Assembly (NCBI RefSeq): GCF_018130215.1
Contig: NZ_JAFCKQ010000002.1
Location: 434,001 to 498,000, forward strand
DNA: 64,000 bases
Reading direction: 5' to 3'
Origin: Bradyrhizobium jicamae
Lineage (GTDB): Bacteria > Pseudomonadota > Alphaproteobacteria > Rhizobiales > Xanthobacteraceae
Shown here: in pieces, positions 33,942-45,073 of the stretch
Layout of the letters: every line of letters starts with the position of its first letter
Position numbering within the stretch: the stretch's first letter is position 1
Program-made: the position numbers and the translations under genes
The notes under the pieces: generated by a model
Seen by the model: the letters and a program-made list of their open reading frames with translations, nothing else
Told to the model about the DNA's origin: nothing
Databases searched by the model: none

Positions 33942-35449
33942 AGGTCGTTGTGCTGAATGAAATCCGCAAGGGGTTCTACCTGGATTCGGTTGCCCTGATG
34001 CGGCTGTCCCGCGAGGTGGCAGCATGTCCCGGTGTGATCGAGGCCGCGCTGATGATGGGGACACCATCGAATGCGGCGATCATGCGTAATGCGGGCCTGC
34101 TGAATGAGGGGGCCGCCGTAAAGGGCAATGATCTCGTGATCGCAGTGAAGGCAGACACCGAACCTGCCGCGCGCGATGCGCTCGACGGCGCGATCAAATC
34201 ACTCGAGAAACCCAAGAGCCAGGGAGAGGCGTCGGCCGCCTGGCGGCCGCACTCCATCTCCGCGGCAGTCAAGGTCCGGCCGGAGATCAATCTCGCATTG
34301 ATCTCCGTGCCCGGCGATTTCGCAGCGGCCGAAGCCAGAAAGGCGCTCAATCGCGGCCTGCATGTTCTGATGTTCAGCGACAACGTCTCCCTCGAGGACG
34401 AGCTGTCGCTCAAGCTGCAGGCACGAGATGCCGGCCTGTTGATGATGGGGCCCGATTGCGGCACGGCCGTCATCGGCGGAGCGCCGCTGGCGTTCGCCAA
34501 CAGGCTGCGGCGCGGCAAGATCGGGATAATCGGTGCGTCGGGTACCGGAACGCAGGAAGTCTCGTGCCTGGTTTCGGAAGCCGGCGAAGGCATCTCTCAT
34601 GCAATAGGGGTGGGCGGGCGCGATCTGAAGAAGGATATCGGCGGCATCACGACATTGATGGCGATCGATGCATTCGATTCCGATCCGGAAACTGACCATG
34701 TCGTGCTGATTTCGAAGCCCCCGCATCCCGATGTCGCCACGACGGTCCTGAAGCGGATCGGGCAGAGCCGAAAGTCTTTCACCGTGTGCTTCATCGGAGC
34801 TTCCGACATGACCGTTCCGGCGAATGCGCGCTTTTCGCCGACGCTCAAGGGGGCCGCTGAACTGGCCCTCGGTGGCAAGCCGATCGGGGCGGAGTTCGAT
34901 CCTGGTGCAGTCGCCTCACGCGTTGCGCGACGGCCTGCCGGCGGCGGGATCGAAGGCTTGTTTGCCGGCGGGACGCTGTGTGCCGAAGCCCAGGTCATTC
35001 TGACGGCCGCAGGCCGCGAGGTGACGTCGAATGCCGCAATCCCGGGTGTCAAGACGCTGTGCGCCGGGCGGGACCCGGGCCGAGACCGGCTGATCGATCT
35101 CGGCGATGACGAATACACGCGTGGCCGACCACACCCGATGATCGATCCGTCGGTACGAGATGACGCATTGCGTGCGGCACTCAGGAATCCCGCTCTCTCG
35201 GTCATCCTGCTCGATCTGGTGCTTGGCTACGGCGCGCATGCTGATCCGGCCGAGCATTTGACGCGGCTCGTCGCCGACCGTGGGCAGGATGCGCCGGTGC
35301 TGATCGCATCGGTCGTCGGTACCGAGCAGGATCCGCAGGTGCGTTCAGCGCAGGTCAGAAAACTCGAACTGGCCGGAATCGTCGTCGCGCCGTCCAACGC
35401 TCAGGCGTGCGAACTCGCAGTTGCCATCGCCAATACGGCCGGGAGGTAG
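33938..35449 (+). CDS. fdrA: FdrA/AllF acyl-CoA-synthetase-like protein, copy 1
   Basis: A 503-residue FdrA-family protein built from succinyl-CoA-synthetase-alpha-like domains. Landmarks: MMGPDCGTAVIGG (~residue 167), GIIGASGTGTQEV (~196), IGVGGRDLKKDIGG (~221-234) and DLGDDEYTRGRPHPMIDP (~387). These match the pattern of E. coli FdrA, including GGRDL. It is about 50 residues shorter than E. coli FdrA because the C-terminal VIN-IGL module is missing; that module is encoded separately at 32492. Four-base overlaps or very short gaps tie it to AllG and carbamate kinase. Confidence 0.92.
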   Translation: MKVVVLNEIRKGFYLDSVALMRLSREVAACPGVIEAALMMGTPSNAAIMRNAGLLNEGAAVKGNDLVIAVKADTEPAARDALDGAIKSLEKPKSQGEASAAWRPHSISAAVKVRPEINLALISVPGDFAAAEARKALNRGLHVLMFSDNVSLEDELSLKLQARDAGLLMMGPDCGTAVIGGAPLAFANRLRRGKIGIIGASGTGTQEVSCLVSEAGEGISHAIGVGGRDLKKDIGGITTLMAIDAFDSDPETDHVVLISKPPHPDVATTVLKRIGQSRKSFTVCFIGASDMTVPANARFSPTLKGAAELALGGKPIGAEFDPGAVASRVARRPAGGGIEGLFAGGTLCAEAQVILTAAGREVTSNAAIPGVKTLCAGRDPGRDRLIDLGDDEYTRGRPHPMIDPSVRDDALRAALRNPALSVILLDLVLGYGAHADPAEHLTRLVADRGQDAPVLIASVVGTEQDPQVRSAQVRKLELAGIVVAPSNAQACELAVAIANTAGR

Positions 35450-35453
35450 GAAA

Positions 35454-36413
35454 ATGCGTACACTCAACGATGTGCCGCGTCGCCTTGTGGTCGCGATCGG
35501 CGGCAATGCCGTTCATCCCGAAGACATAAGGGGTACTTCCCAGGAGCAAAAGTCGGTTGCGCAGATGACAGCAGAGGCGTTGTTGCCGCTTGCCCAACTC
35601 GACAACGAACTGGTCATCACGCACGGCAACGGTCCCGTCGTCGGCAAGATCATGATGCGCCAGTTGCTGACCATGAGCCGCATTCCGCCGATGGACATGG
35701 ACATCTGCGTCGCGCACAGCCAGGGCGGCATCGGATATCTCCTGATGCAGGCGATCGAGAACGCCCTGCGCGAACAGGGCAACCAGAGGCACGTGGCGAG
35801 CCTGCTGACCCAGGTCGAGGTCGACAAGGACGACCCTGCCTTCAAGAACCCGACGAAGTTCGTCGGGCCGTTCTTCAAGGAGGATGAGGCCAGGAAGATC
35901 AGCGCCGAACTCAACTGGGCGATGCGCGAGGATTCGGGCAGGGGCTGGCGTCACGTCGTTCCGTCCCCGAAGCCGAAGCATGTCTGCGATATTTCGCTGG
36001 TCGACGCGTTGGTCAAGCGCGGAACGATTGTCATCGCCGGTGGCGGAGGCGGCGTTCCCGTCGTTCGTGATGAAAAGGGCGTGCGCACGGGCGTTCCGGC
36101 AGTCATCGACAAGGACCTGACGTCCGCCCATATTGCGAACGTCCTCGGCATCGAGGAACTGCTGATCCTTACCGCCGTGCCGCGCGTTGCAGTCAATTTT
36201 GGCAAGCCGAACCGGAAAGACCTGGACCAGGTCAGCCTCGAGGAAATCAAAGCCTATCATCGTGAGGGACACTTTCCCCCGGGAAGCATGGGTCCCAAGG
36301 TCGATGCTGCGATCCGCTTTCTGGAGGGAGGTGGAAAGCGCGCGATCATCAGCCACCTCGATTGCGCGATGGCTGCGCTGCGGGGGGAGACAGGAACGCA
36401 CGTCGTTCATTAG
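35454..36413 (+). CDS. arcC: Carbamate kinase (ArcC/AllK family)
   Basis: A 319-residue amino-acid-kinase-fold enzyme that makes ATP and carbamate from carbamoyl phosphate and ADP. Motifs: VVAIGGNAV (~residue 13), HGNGPVVG (H57-), AHSQGGIGYLL, the inserted subdomain KFVGPFFKEDEA, IAGGGGGVPV, VIDKDLTSA and GSMGPKVDAA. The usual Gln of HGNGPQVG is Val here. I start at the ATG at 35454, which follows the fdrA stop by four bases with GGGAGGTAGG overlapping that stop. It would recover ATP from the carbamoyl phosphate made by AllF, AllG and AllH. Confidence 0.94.
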   Translation: MRTLNDVPRRLVVAIGGNAVHPEDIRGTSQEQKSVAQMTAEALLPLAQLDNELVITHGNGPVVGKIMMRQLLTMSRIPPMDMDICVAHSQGGIGYLLMQAIENALREQGNQRHVASLLTQVEVDKDDPAFKNPTKFVGPFFKEDEARKISAELNWAMREDSGRGWRHVVPSPKPKHVCDISLVDALVKRGTIVIAGGGGGVPVVRDEKGVRTGVPAVIDKDLTSAHIANVLGIEELLILTAVPRVAVNFGKPNRKDLDQVSLEEIKAYHREGHFPPGSMGPKVDAAIRFLEGGGKRAIISHLDCAMAALRGETGTHVVH

Positions 36414-36452
36414 CCGGCGACCGGCCTGACAGAACAGGGACACGACAAGAAA

Positions 36453-38021
36453 ATGGCCATCCAACCCAGTGTGAAGGCGAACCTATACAAGGACTCCGTC
36501 TCGTTGATGCGAATCTCGCAGATCGCGATCGCACGGAGCGGCGTTCAGCGCGTCACGTTGTTGATGGGGACACGCAGCAACAAGGAATTCCTGCAACAGG
36601 CCGGGCTGATGAGCCCTGTACTCGAAAACGCGAAGCCGGGCGACATCATGATCGTCGTGCAGGACGATACCTCGGAAAAGCGCGAAGCCGCGGAACGGGA
36701 AATTCATTCGCTGATCGCCGGCGATGAGCCGAAGGCCGGCGCGACCGAATCTGCGATGGACGCGCCGCCACGATCGATCGCCGGCGGCATTGCGATCGCC
36801 GGTCATGCCGACCTGGCATTGATTTCGGTGCCGGGTCCCTACGCCGCGGCGGAAGCTCTGAAGGCCCTGCGCCGGGGCCTCAACGTGCTGCTGTTCAGCG
36901 ACAATGTGACGATCGAGCAGGAGCAGGCCATCAAGCGCGTTGCCGCGCAGAAGGGGCTGCTGGTCATGGGTCCCGACTGCGGCACTGCGATCATCAACGG
37001 CGTTCCGCTTGGATTTGCCAACGTCGTTCGGCGCGGCGTTATCGGCCTGGTCGGAGCATCGGGAACGGGGCTCCAGGAGGTGATGTGCCAGATCCATCGC
37101 CACGGGCTGGGCGTATCGCAGGCGATCGGTACCGGCAGCCACGACGTTTCAAGCCGGGTCGGCGGCACGACGATGTTGCAGGGGCTGGCTCTGCTGGCTG
37201 CAGACGAACAGACCAAGGTCATTGCCATCGTTTCCAAGCCGCCAGCGCCCGATGTCCAGCAACGTGTGATCGAGCAGGCGAGCATGATCGGCAAGCCGGT
37301 CGTGCTCTGCTTCCTGGGCGGCGAGGTCGTAGCCTCTACAGGCAATGTCCACCGTGCGTCGTCGCTCGAGGAGACTGCGAAGCAGGCCGTCTCCCTTGCG
37401 GGAGCGCAGCAGCCCGGAAGCGACGAAAAGGCGGTCGAGGAACTGGTCAGCAGGGTGTGTCGGTCGCTCGCGCCTTCGCAGCGCTATCTCCGCGGTCTCT
37501 ATTCCGGTGGAACGTTCTGTTCGGAGGCGCAAATCATCTGGCTGGAGGCCGGGGTTCGCGCGCGGTCGAACGCCCCCCTCGCCGACGCCGACCGGCTGGC
37601 CGATCCGGAAGACAGCTACGGACATACGGCGATTGACCTGGGCAGCGACGAGTTCACCGTCGGGCGGCCGCACCCGATGATCGACTATGGCGTGCGGGTC
37701 GACCGGCTCCTGAAGGAAGCAAACGATCCGACTGTTGCCTGCGTGGTGCTGGACGTCGTGCTTGGCTACGGCAGTCACGCAAATCCCGCGGAGATCCTGG
37801 CTCCGGCCATTCGACAGGCCAAGGCCACAGCGAAAGCAAAGGGACGGGAGCTTCCCGTCATCTGCTTCGTGTGCGGCACGGCCGAGGATCCGCAGTCCTT
37901 TGAAACCCAGAAGACCATGTTGGCGGCTGCCGGAGCCGAACTGGTCGGTAGCAGCACCGCCGCTGCCCGTTCGGCGCAGGCCATCGCGAGCCGCATGGCG
38001 GCGTCACAGGCCGTCGCATGA
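36453..38021 (+). CDS. fdrA: FdrA/AllF acyl-CoA-synthetase-like protein, copy 2
   Basis: A 522-residue FdrA-family protein. It shares MGPDCGTAIINGVPLGFAN (~residue 171), GLVGASGTGLQEVM (~199) and IDLGSDEFTVGRPHPMIDY with copy 1, but the loop that is GGRDL in copy 1 and in E. coli is GSHDVSSRVGG here (~226). It also lacks the C-terminal VIN-IGL module, which in this pair is at the N-terminus of the following AllG copy. It lies 39 bases after carbamate kinase and 19 before allG copy 2. The sequence differences suggest that it is not simply redundant. Confidence 0.92.
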   Translation: MAIQPSVKANLYKDSVSLMRISQIAIARSGVQRVTLLMGTRSNKEFLQQAGLMSPVLENAKPGDIMIVVQDDTSEKREAAEREIHSLIAGDEPKAGATESAMDAPPRSIAGGIAIAGHADLALISVPGPYAAAEALKALRRGLNVLLFSDNVTIEQEQAIKRVAAQKGLLVMGPDCGTAIINGVPLGFANVVRRGVIGLVGASGTGLQEVMCQIHRHGLGVSQAIGTGSHDVSSRVGGTTMLQGLALLAADEQTKVIAIVSKPPAPDVQQRVIEQASMIGKPVVLCFLGGEVVASTGNVHRASSLEETAKQAVSLAGAQQPGSDEKAVEELVSRVCRSLAPSQRYLRGLYSGGTFCSEAQIIWLEAGVRARSNAPLADADRLADPEDSYGHTAIDLGSDEFTVGRPHPMIDYGVRVDRLLKEANDPTVACVVLDVVLGYGSHANPAEILAPAIRQAKATAKAKGRELPVICFVCGTAEDPQSFETQKTMLAAAGAELVGSSTAAARSAQAIASRMAASQAVA

Positions 38022-38040
38022 AGCAAGGTGGAGAATGACG

Positions 38041-39489
38041 ATGAATGCAGCACCCTCCGCTCTGCGGGACCGCAAGACGTCCATCATCAGTCTCGGCGCC
38101 TCCGGTCTCGATCGGGGTGTCGAGAGCAGCGGAGCGCCGCTGACGCGGCTGCACTGGCAGCCGGTCGGAGACGGAAGCCCGGAAGTCGCCTGGAATCTGG
38201 CGCAGCTGATCGGCGATGCCGACGATGCCGACTGCCTCGGATCGCGCATCGACCGCGCCAATGCGCAGGCACTGGAACGCATCCTCGCCGCCCAGCCGAC
38301 CTGGGTCGATGTCGCTGCGCACGCCTCCGAGATCTGGCCCGACATGGGCCGCACCCTGCTGCATGCCGGCCCGCCGATCGACTGGAAGGACATGTGCGGT
38401 CCGATGAAGGGCGCTGTCGTCGGCGCAGTCCTCTACGAGAAATGGGCGGCGTCCCCCGCGGAGGCGGAGCAACTTGTCGCCGGCGGCGGCATTCGCTTTG
38501 CGCCGTGCCACGAATTCGGCGCAGTCGGGCCGATGACCGGGATCATCTCGCCATCCATGCCGCTCTTCGTGGTGATGAACAGCGCTGCGGGCAACCGCGC
38601 GTATGCGCCGATGATGGAGTCGGGCGGTGCCAGGACGTTGCGGTTCGGCGCGTTCGCTCCCGAGGTGATCGAAGGCCTGAAGCTGATCGAGAATGTGCTG
38701 GCGCCATGCCTGAAAGCGGCGATCGCAGGCATCGACGGCGGATTGCCCTTGAAGCCGCTGATATCGCAATCGCTGCACATGGGTGACGACGTTCACAACC
38801 GCAACACGGCGGCGACCCTGCTGCTGTATCGCGCCGTCACGGAATCACTTCTGAAGTCGCCCGTCCCTCGCGACATCGTTCAGGAGACGCTCCGGACGAT
38901 CGGGGCAGACGACATGTTCTTCCTGAGCCTGTCCATGGCGGCGTGCAAGGCGATCATGGACGCCGCGCATGGCGTGCCATTCAGCAGCATCGTCACCGCG
39001 ATGGCGCGTAACGGCGTCAATGTCGGCATCAGGGTGAGCGGGCTGGAGGGACAATGGTACGTTGGTCCAGCCGACGTTCCCGTCGGCCTGTTCCTGCCGG
39101 GGTTCAGCGAGGCCGATGCCAATCCCGATATCGGCGACAGCGCGATTACCGAGACGGCCGGGCTGGGCGCGTTTGCGATGGCGGCTGCTCCCGCGATGGT
39201 CCAGTTCGTCGGCGGGACGCCGCAGGATGCGCTGCGCTATTCGCGTGAGATGGCACACATCGCGATCGGCCGCAATCCGGGCTTCACGCTGCCGATGCTC
39301 GATTTCATAGGCGCGCCGGTCGGCATCGACATCCGCAAGGTCGTGGATGAGGGCAGGCGTCCAGTCATCAACACCGCAACAGCCCACAAAGAGCCCGGGA
39401 TGGGAATCATCGGCGCGGGGGTCGTGCAGGCTCCGATGAAGTGCTTTGTCGATGCCGTCGCTGCGCTTGCGACGATCGCGGTGAGCTGA
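38041..39489 (+). CDS. allG: AllG-like DUF1116 protein, copy 2, with fused N-terminal module
   Basis: A 482-residue DUF1116 protein, some 65 residues longer than copy 1. The extra N-terminal part (TSIISLGASGLDRG, then PLTRLHWQPVGDG) resembles the 62-residue protein at 32492, so that module is fused here. The DUF1116 body starts near residue 68 (RIDRANAQALERILAAQP) and has LLHAGPPIDWKDMCGPMKGA, GAVGPMTGIISPSMPLF, VGIRVSGLEGQWYVGPA and INTATAHKEPGMGIIGAG. I prefer the ATG at 38041, seven bases after AAGGTGGAG; an ATG at 38035 would add two residues. Confidence 0.91.
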   Translation: MNAAPSALRDRKTSIISLGASGLDRGVESSGAPLTRLHWQPVGDGSPEVAWNLAQLIGDADDADCLGSRIDRANAQALERILAAQPTWVDVAAHASEIWPDMGRTLLHAGPPIDWKDMCGPMKGAVVGAVLYEKWAASPAEAEQLVAGGGIRFAPCHEFGAVGPMTGIISPSMPLFVVMNSAAGNRAYAPMMESGGARTLRFGAFAPEVIEGLKLIENVLAPCLKAAIAGIDGGLPLKPLISQSLHMGDDVHNRNTAATLLLYRAVTESLLKSPVPRDIVQETLRTIGADDMFFLSLSMAACKAIMDAAHGVPFSSIVTAMARNGVNVGIRVSGLEGQWYVGPADVPVGLFLPGFSEADANPDIGDSAITETAGLGAFAMAAAPAMVQFVGGTPQDALRYSREMAHIAIGRNPGFTLPMLDFIGAPVGIDIRKVVDEGRRPVINTATAHKEPGMGIIGAGVVQAPMKCFVDAVAALATIAVS

Positions 39490-39603
39490 CGCCGCCGCTG
39501 CTCCGAGAATAGCGGCAAACGCAGACCGACCGTTGCGCCGCCGCCGCATGGAATGCCGCGAAAAAAAGCGCGGAAACGCCGGAAAGAAACAGGAGGAAAC
39601 AAC

Positions 39604-40593
39604 ATGAACGGTACTCGTCGTACATTTCTGCAAGCCGGCCTGCTTTCGATGGCCTGGATTGGTTCATCAGTCCGGTTCGCGCTTGCCGAGGAAGCGCAAA
39701 AGCCGCTCCGCATCGGTATCCTCATTCCGGGATCGCGGGCCGACCACGGATGGATGGAGTCGGCCTACAACGGCATGAAGGCGGCCGAGCAGCGCCACGG
39801 CGACAGGGTTGCGATCACCTCCATCGAGAACGTCAAGTTCGCCGATATGGAGCAGGCCCTCGTCACGCTCGCTTCGAAGAACGACGTGGTCATCGGTGCC
39901 GCTGGGCAGACCCAGGCCTCGGTGCTGAAGGTTGCCAAGCGGTTCCCGAAGGTGAAATTCGCCATCGTCGGCCCGACGGGACAGCCGACGAACAACGTCG
40001 CGCAATACGACGTGCTGCAAGCCCAGATCGGCTTCATCGCCGGGGCGGTCGCCGCGATGATGTCGAAGAACGGCGCGGTAAGCTATGTCGGCGGTCTCGA
40101 GATTCCGGCCATCGTCAACACCGGGACGGAATTCGCGAATGGCGCCAAATACGTCAAACCGGATACCAAGTGCTTCGTGACCTATACCGGCGACTTTGAC
40201 GACGTCGCCAAGGCGAAGGAAGCAACGCTCGCGGCCATCGCTCAAGGAGCGGACATTCACTACAACATCCTCAATCTCGGCGTGCGGGGGATGGAGCAGG
40301 CGGCGCGCGAGAAGGGCACCAGGATGATCGGGAGCTATTCCAATTATTGCTCCGACAACAATCCGCTTTACATCGCCTACACCGTCAGCGGCATCGGCTT
40401 CATGGTCGAATACGCCATCGACCAGGCGGTCGCCGGGACGTGGCACCCCGAATACAAGCAGTTCGGTCTCGCGATGGGGCCGCGTTCGGCCGACATCGAG
40501 ATATGCACGGGAGCGACGCCGGAGGTCCTCGCGAAGATCAAGGAACTGAAGGACGACCTGCTATCGAACAAGATCAAGGTCAAGGTTGGTTGA
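39604..40593 (+). CDS. BMP family ABC transporter substrate-binding protein
   Basis: A 329-residue periplasmic binding protein of the basic-membrane-protein/PnrA family, whose members bind nucleosides and related purines. The signal peptide (RRTFLQAGLLSMAWIGSS...FALA) has a twin-arginine-like start. Mature features: RIGILIPGSRADHGWMESAYNG, IGAAGQTQASVLKVAKRFP, and VGGLEIPAIVNTGTEFANGAKY. AGGAGGAAACAAC precedes the ATG, which sits 17 codons inside the longer basic frame. It begins a four-gene transporter set that follows the AllG/FdrA genes and is the receptor of the second importer of the locus. Confidence 0.93.
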   Translation: MNGTRRTFLQAGLLSMAWIGSSVRFALAEEAQKPLRIGILIPGSRADHGWMESAYNGMKAAEQRHGDRVAITSIENVKFADMEQALVTLASKNDVVIGAAGQTQASVLKVAKRFPKVKFAIVGPTGQPTNNVAQYDVLQAQIGFIAGAVAAMMSKNGAVSYVGGLEIPAIVNTGTEFANGAKYVKPDTKCFVTYTGDFDDVAKAKEATLAAIAQGADIHYNILNLGVRGMEQAAREKGTRMIGSYSNYCSDNNPLYIAYTVSGIGFMVEYAIDQAVAGTWHPEYKQFGLAMGPRSADIEICTGATPEVLAKIKELKDDLLSNKIKVKVG

Positions 40594-40595
40594 TC

Positions 40596-42138
<1,543 letters not shown>

Positions 42139-42152
<14 letters not shown>

Positions 42153-43254
42153 ATTGGCCGCAGTCATGAAGATTCCAAAGTTCGCCGAGGTCGCGCGAGG
42201 CGCCAGATTTGACGTCAGGCCGCTGCAGGTAATGGTCCCGGTGATATCGACCGTCATCGCGCTCGGAATCGGCGTACTGATCATCGCGTCAACCGGAGCG
42301 TCGGTCCTTGGAGCGATCGATGCCTTCTGGGACGGCATGGCGGGAAGCGATTTCAACATCGGCGCCTCGCTCAATCGAGCCATCAGCCTCGCGCTGGTCG
42401 GTCTCGGCTTCATCTTTGCCGGCCGCGCCAATTTGACCAACGTGGGGGGCGAGGGGCAGATCGCGATGGGCGGCATGTTCGCAACCGCTGCCGCCCTGCA
42501 CGGCGCCGGTGACCTGCCGCTCGGACTGGCGTTCGTCGTGCCGCTGGTCGTTGGAACCGCCGCCGGAGCGCTGTGGGGCGGGCTGGCGGGTTTTCTCAAG
42601 GCTGCGCGCGGCACGAACGAGGTCATCAGCACGTTGCTGTTGAGCTTCATCGCCCTGCCGCTGGTGTACTGGTCCGTCGAGTCGTTTCACCTGCTGCGCA
42701 AGCCCATCAGCGACCTGTCGTCGCTGCCGGAATCTCCTGAGATTCCTGATACCACCAAGCTGCCATTGCTGTTTCCGGACAACGGATCTCCGCTCCACAT
42801 CGGTCTGCTGATTGCGGCGGTCGCGGTCGTTGCCGTGTGGCTGGTGCTCAAGCATAGCCCGCTCGGCGTGCGGCTGCGCGCCGTCGGTCTGAACGCGACG
42901 GCCTCGAGGCGCGCCGGGATGCGCACCAGCCTCCACGTGGTCCTCGCCATGACGGTGTCAGGGGGCTTTGGCGGCCTGGCCGGCGCGATCATGATTCTCG
43001 GCCAGCAATTCTACCTGACCAGCGACTTCTCGTCCGGTTACGGGTTCGATGGTCTGGTTGTCGGCCTGCTCTCGCGCGGCTCGGCGGCCGGTGTCGTGAT
43101 CGGAGCGCTGCTGTTCGGGTTCCTGCGCTCCGGCTCGATCAACATGGAGATATCGGCGAATGTCCCGTCGGCGGTCGTGCTGATCTGCCAGGGCCTCATC
43201 GTCATCATCATTGCGGGCTCCACCATCCTCACCAACCGAAAGGCGAGCCGATGA
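42139..43254 (+). CDS. BMP-type ABC transporter permease 1
   Basis: A 371-residue inner-membrane permease of the NupP type, with about ten hydrophobic segments. Family motifs: NRAISLALVGLGFIFAGRANLTNVGGEGQIAMGG (in two halves), ARGTNEVISTLLLSFIALPLV, VGLNATASRRAGM and GYGFDGLVVGLLSRGSAAGV. The start overlaps the ATPase gene; an ATG two codons further in is possible. It overlaps the second permease by four bases (ATGA). Confidence 0.92.
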
Positions 43255-44174
43255 TTGACGAACAGATGGCTGTGTTCATTGGTTCGGGGCTGCGCCTTGC
43301 GGTGCCGATCATCTTCGCCGCGACCGGCGAGATGTTGAGCGAACGCGCCGGCGTGCTCAATCTTAGCCTCGACGGCATGATGCTGATGTCGGCCTTTGCC
43401 GCTGCATTGACATCGTGGGCAACCGGATCGCCACTTGCCGGCGTCGCCGCCGGCGTGGTGGTGGCAACGGCGGTTGCCGCGGTCCAGGCCGTGCTGAGTG
43501 TTACGTTGCGGGCAAATCAACTTGTCGTGGGTATCGGATTCAATATCCTGGCGCTGGGAACGACCACATTCCTCTACCGCGAAATCTTCGGGCCGCTGTC
43601 GCGCGATCCAATTCCCGGCCTTGCGCAGCTCAATCTGCCATGGCTGGCAAGTATCCCCGTTATTGGACCTGCACTGTCGAGCCAGACCGGCCTGGCCTAT
43701 GTCAGCATCCTGATGGTGATCGTGACGTGGCTGCTTCTCAAGTACACGTCGTTCGGATTGGCGGTCCGGGCAGTCGGCGAGGATCCGCGCGCTGCAGACA
43801 AGGCGGGAATCAGCGTGGCCAGGACGCGCTATCTCGGTGTGCTTTACGCCGGAGCGCTGGCCGGCCTCGGCGGGGCGTTCATGTCGGTTGCTGACAGCAA
43901 TACGTTCACGGAGAACATGACCAAGGGTGCGGGCTATCTCGCAATCACCGCAGTCATCTTCGGCGGCTGGAATCCCTGGTACACGTTGGCCGCGTGCCTG
44001 TTGTTCGGCTTTGCGACGGCGTTGCAATTCCTGGTGCCTGCGCTGCAGCTGGATGTGCCCGTCGCGCTGCTGCTGTTGTTGCCGTACCTGCTGGCGTTGA
44101 TCGCGATCGCGGGCTTCGTCGGAAAGGGCAGGCAGCCGGGGGCGCTGACGATCCCGTTCGAGCGCGGCGGCTGA
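43251..44174 (+). CDS. BMP-type ABC transporter permease 2
   Basis: A 307-residue permease of the NupQ type, the usual partner of the preceding one. Motifs: LAVPIIFAATGEMLSERAGVLNLSLDGMML (in two halves), RANQLVVGIGFNILALG, VRAVGEDPRAADKAGI and GAGYLAITAVIFGGWNPW. About eight to nine hydrophobic segments are visible. It completes the importer; the cysteine hydrolase starts 41 bases later and is probably in the same operon. Confidence 0.93.
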   Translation: MIDEQMAVFIGSGLRLAVPIIFAATGEMLSERAGVLNLSLDGMMLMSAFAAALTSWATGSPLAGVAAGVVVATAVAAVQAVLSVTLRANQLVVGIGFNILALGTTTFLYREIFGPLSRDPIPGLAQLNLPWLASIPVIGPALSSQTGLAYVSILMVIVTWLLLKYTSFGLAVRAVGEDPRAADKAGISVARTRYLGVLYAGALAGLGGAFMSVADSNTFTENMTKGAGYLAITAVIFGGWNPWYTLAACLLFGFATALQFLVPALQLDVPVALLLLLPYLLALIAIAGFVGKGRQPGALTIPFERGG

Positions 44175-44215
44175 CACAGATAAATCCAAAACATCTGCAA
44201 AGGGAGGAAGGTCCG

Positions 44216-45037
44216 ATGACGAGTTCCACTTTGGCAAAGGCCGCCGGATCCACGGCGCCCAGCACCGCCAATCCTCTTGGCTCCGCTTCGGGCTACAAAT
44301 GGTTCGTCGACGACAACAACGTCAACATGGCGGTGGCGCCGCCACCGCCGCTCGCGGTCACGATCAACGCGCAGCCGCAAACGGTGACGCTGGATCTGCA
44401 TCGCACCGTTCTCATCGTCGTCGATATGCAGAACGACTTTTGCGCCAAGGATGGATGGGTCGACCATCTCGGCGTCGATTACTCGCCGGATCGGGCTCCG
44501 ATCGAGCCGCTGCAGAGACTTCTGCCGGTGCTGCGGGCTGCGGGCGTGCACGTCATCTGGCTGAATTGGGGCAACAGGCCGGATCTGAAGAACATGCCAC
44601 CCAATCAGTTGCATTTGTACAAGCCCAAGGGCGTAGGGATCGGACTTGGCGAGCCCTTGCCCGGCAGCGGCGCGCGGGTGTTGCAGAAGGACAGCTGGGC
44701 GGCGGCCGTCGTTGACGAGTTGAAGCAGGAGCCGGAAGACATTCACGTCGACAAATACCGGATCAGCGGCTTCTGGGATACGCCGCTGGACAGCATCCTG
44801 CGCAATCTCGGGACGAGGACGATCCTGTTTGCCGGCGTCAACACCGATCAATGCGTGCTGCACTCGCTAACGGATGCCAATTTCCTCGGTTACGGTTGCG
44901 TTCTGGTTGAGGATTGCTGTGCAACGACATCGCCGGACTTCTGCGTCGAAGCAACTCTTTTCAACGTCAGGAAGTGTTTTGGCTTCGTGACGCATTCGTC
45001 GCAGGTCATGGAGGCGCTTCGGCAACCTTCGAGATAA
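44216..45037 (+). CDS. Isochorismatase-fold cysteine hydrolase (amidase-like)
   Basis: A 273-residue hydrolase of the isochorismatase superfamily, in the amidase branch that includes ureidoacrylate hydrolase RutB, biuret hydrolase and N-carbamoylsarcosine amidase. The Asp-Lys-Cys triad is visible: D in VVDMQNDF (~residue 70), K in VDKYRISGFWDTPLD (~179) and C in GVNTDQCVLHSLTDANFLG (~212). GGGAGGAAGG precedes the ATG at 44216; the first ~60 residues are an Ala/Pro-rich extension. As the last gene after the BMP importer it may hydrolyse a ureido or carbamoyl compound brought in by it. Confidence 0.9.
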   Translation: MTSSTLAKAAGSTAPSTANPLGSASGYKWFVDDNNVNMAVAPPPPLAVTINAQPQTVTLDLHRTVLIVVDMQNDFCAKDGWVDHLGVDYSPDRAPIEPLQRLLPVLRAAGVHVIWLNWGNRPDLKNMPPNQLHLYKPKGVGIGLGEPLPGSGARVLQKDSWAAAVVDELKQEPEDIHVDKYRISGFWDTPLDSILRNLGTRTILFAGVNTDQCVLHSLTDANFLGYGCVLVEDCCATTSPDFCVEATLFNVRKCFGFVTHSSQVMEALRQPSR

Positions 45038-45073
45038 CCCCGATGGCATGTGAAACCATTCCGGAAGAAGCGA

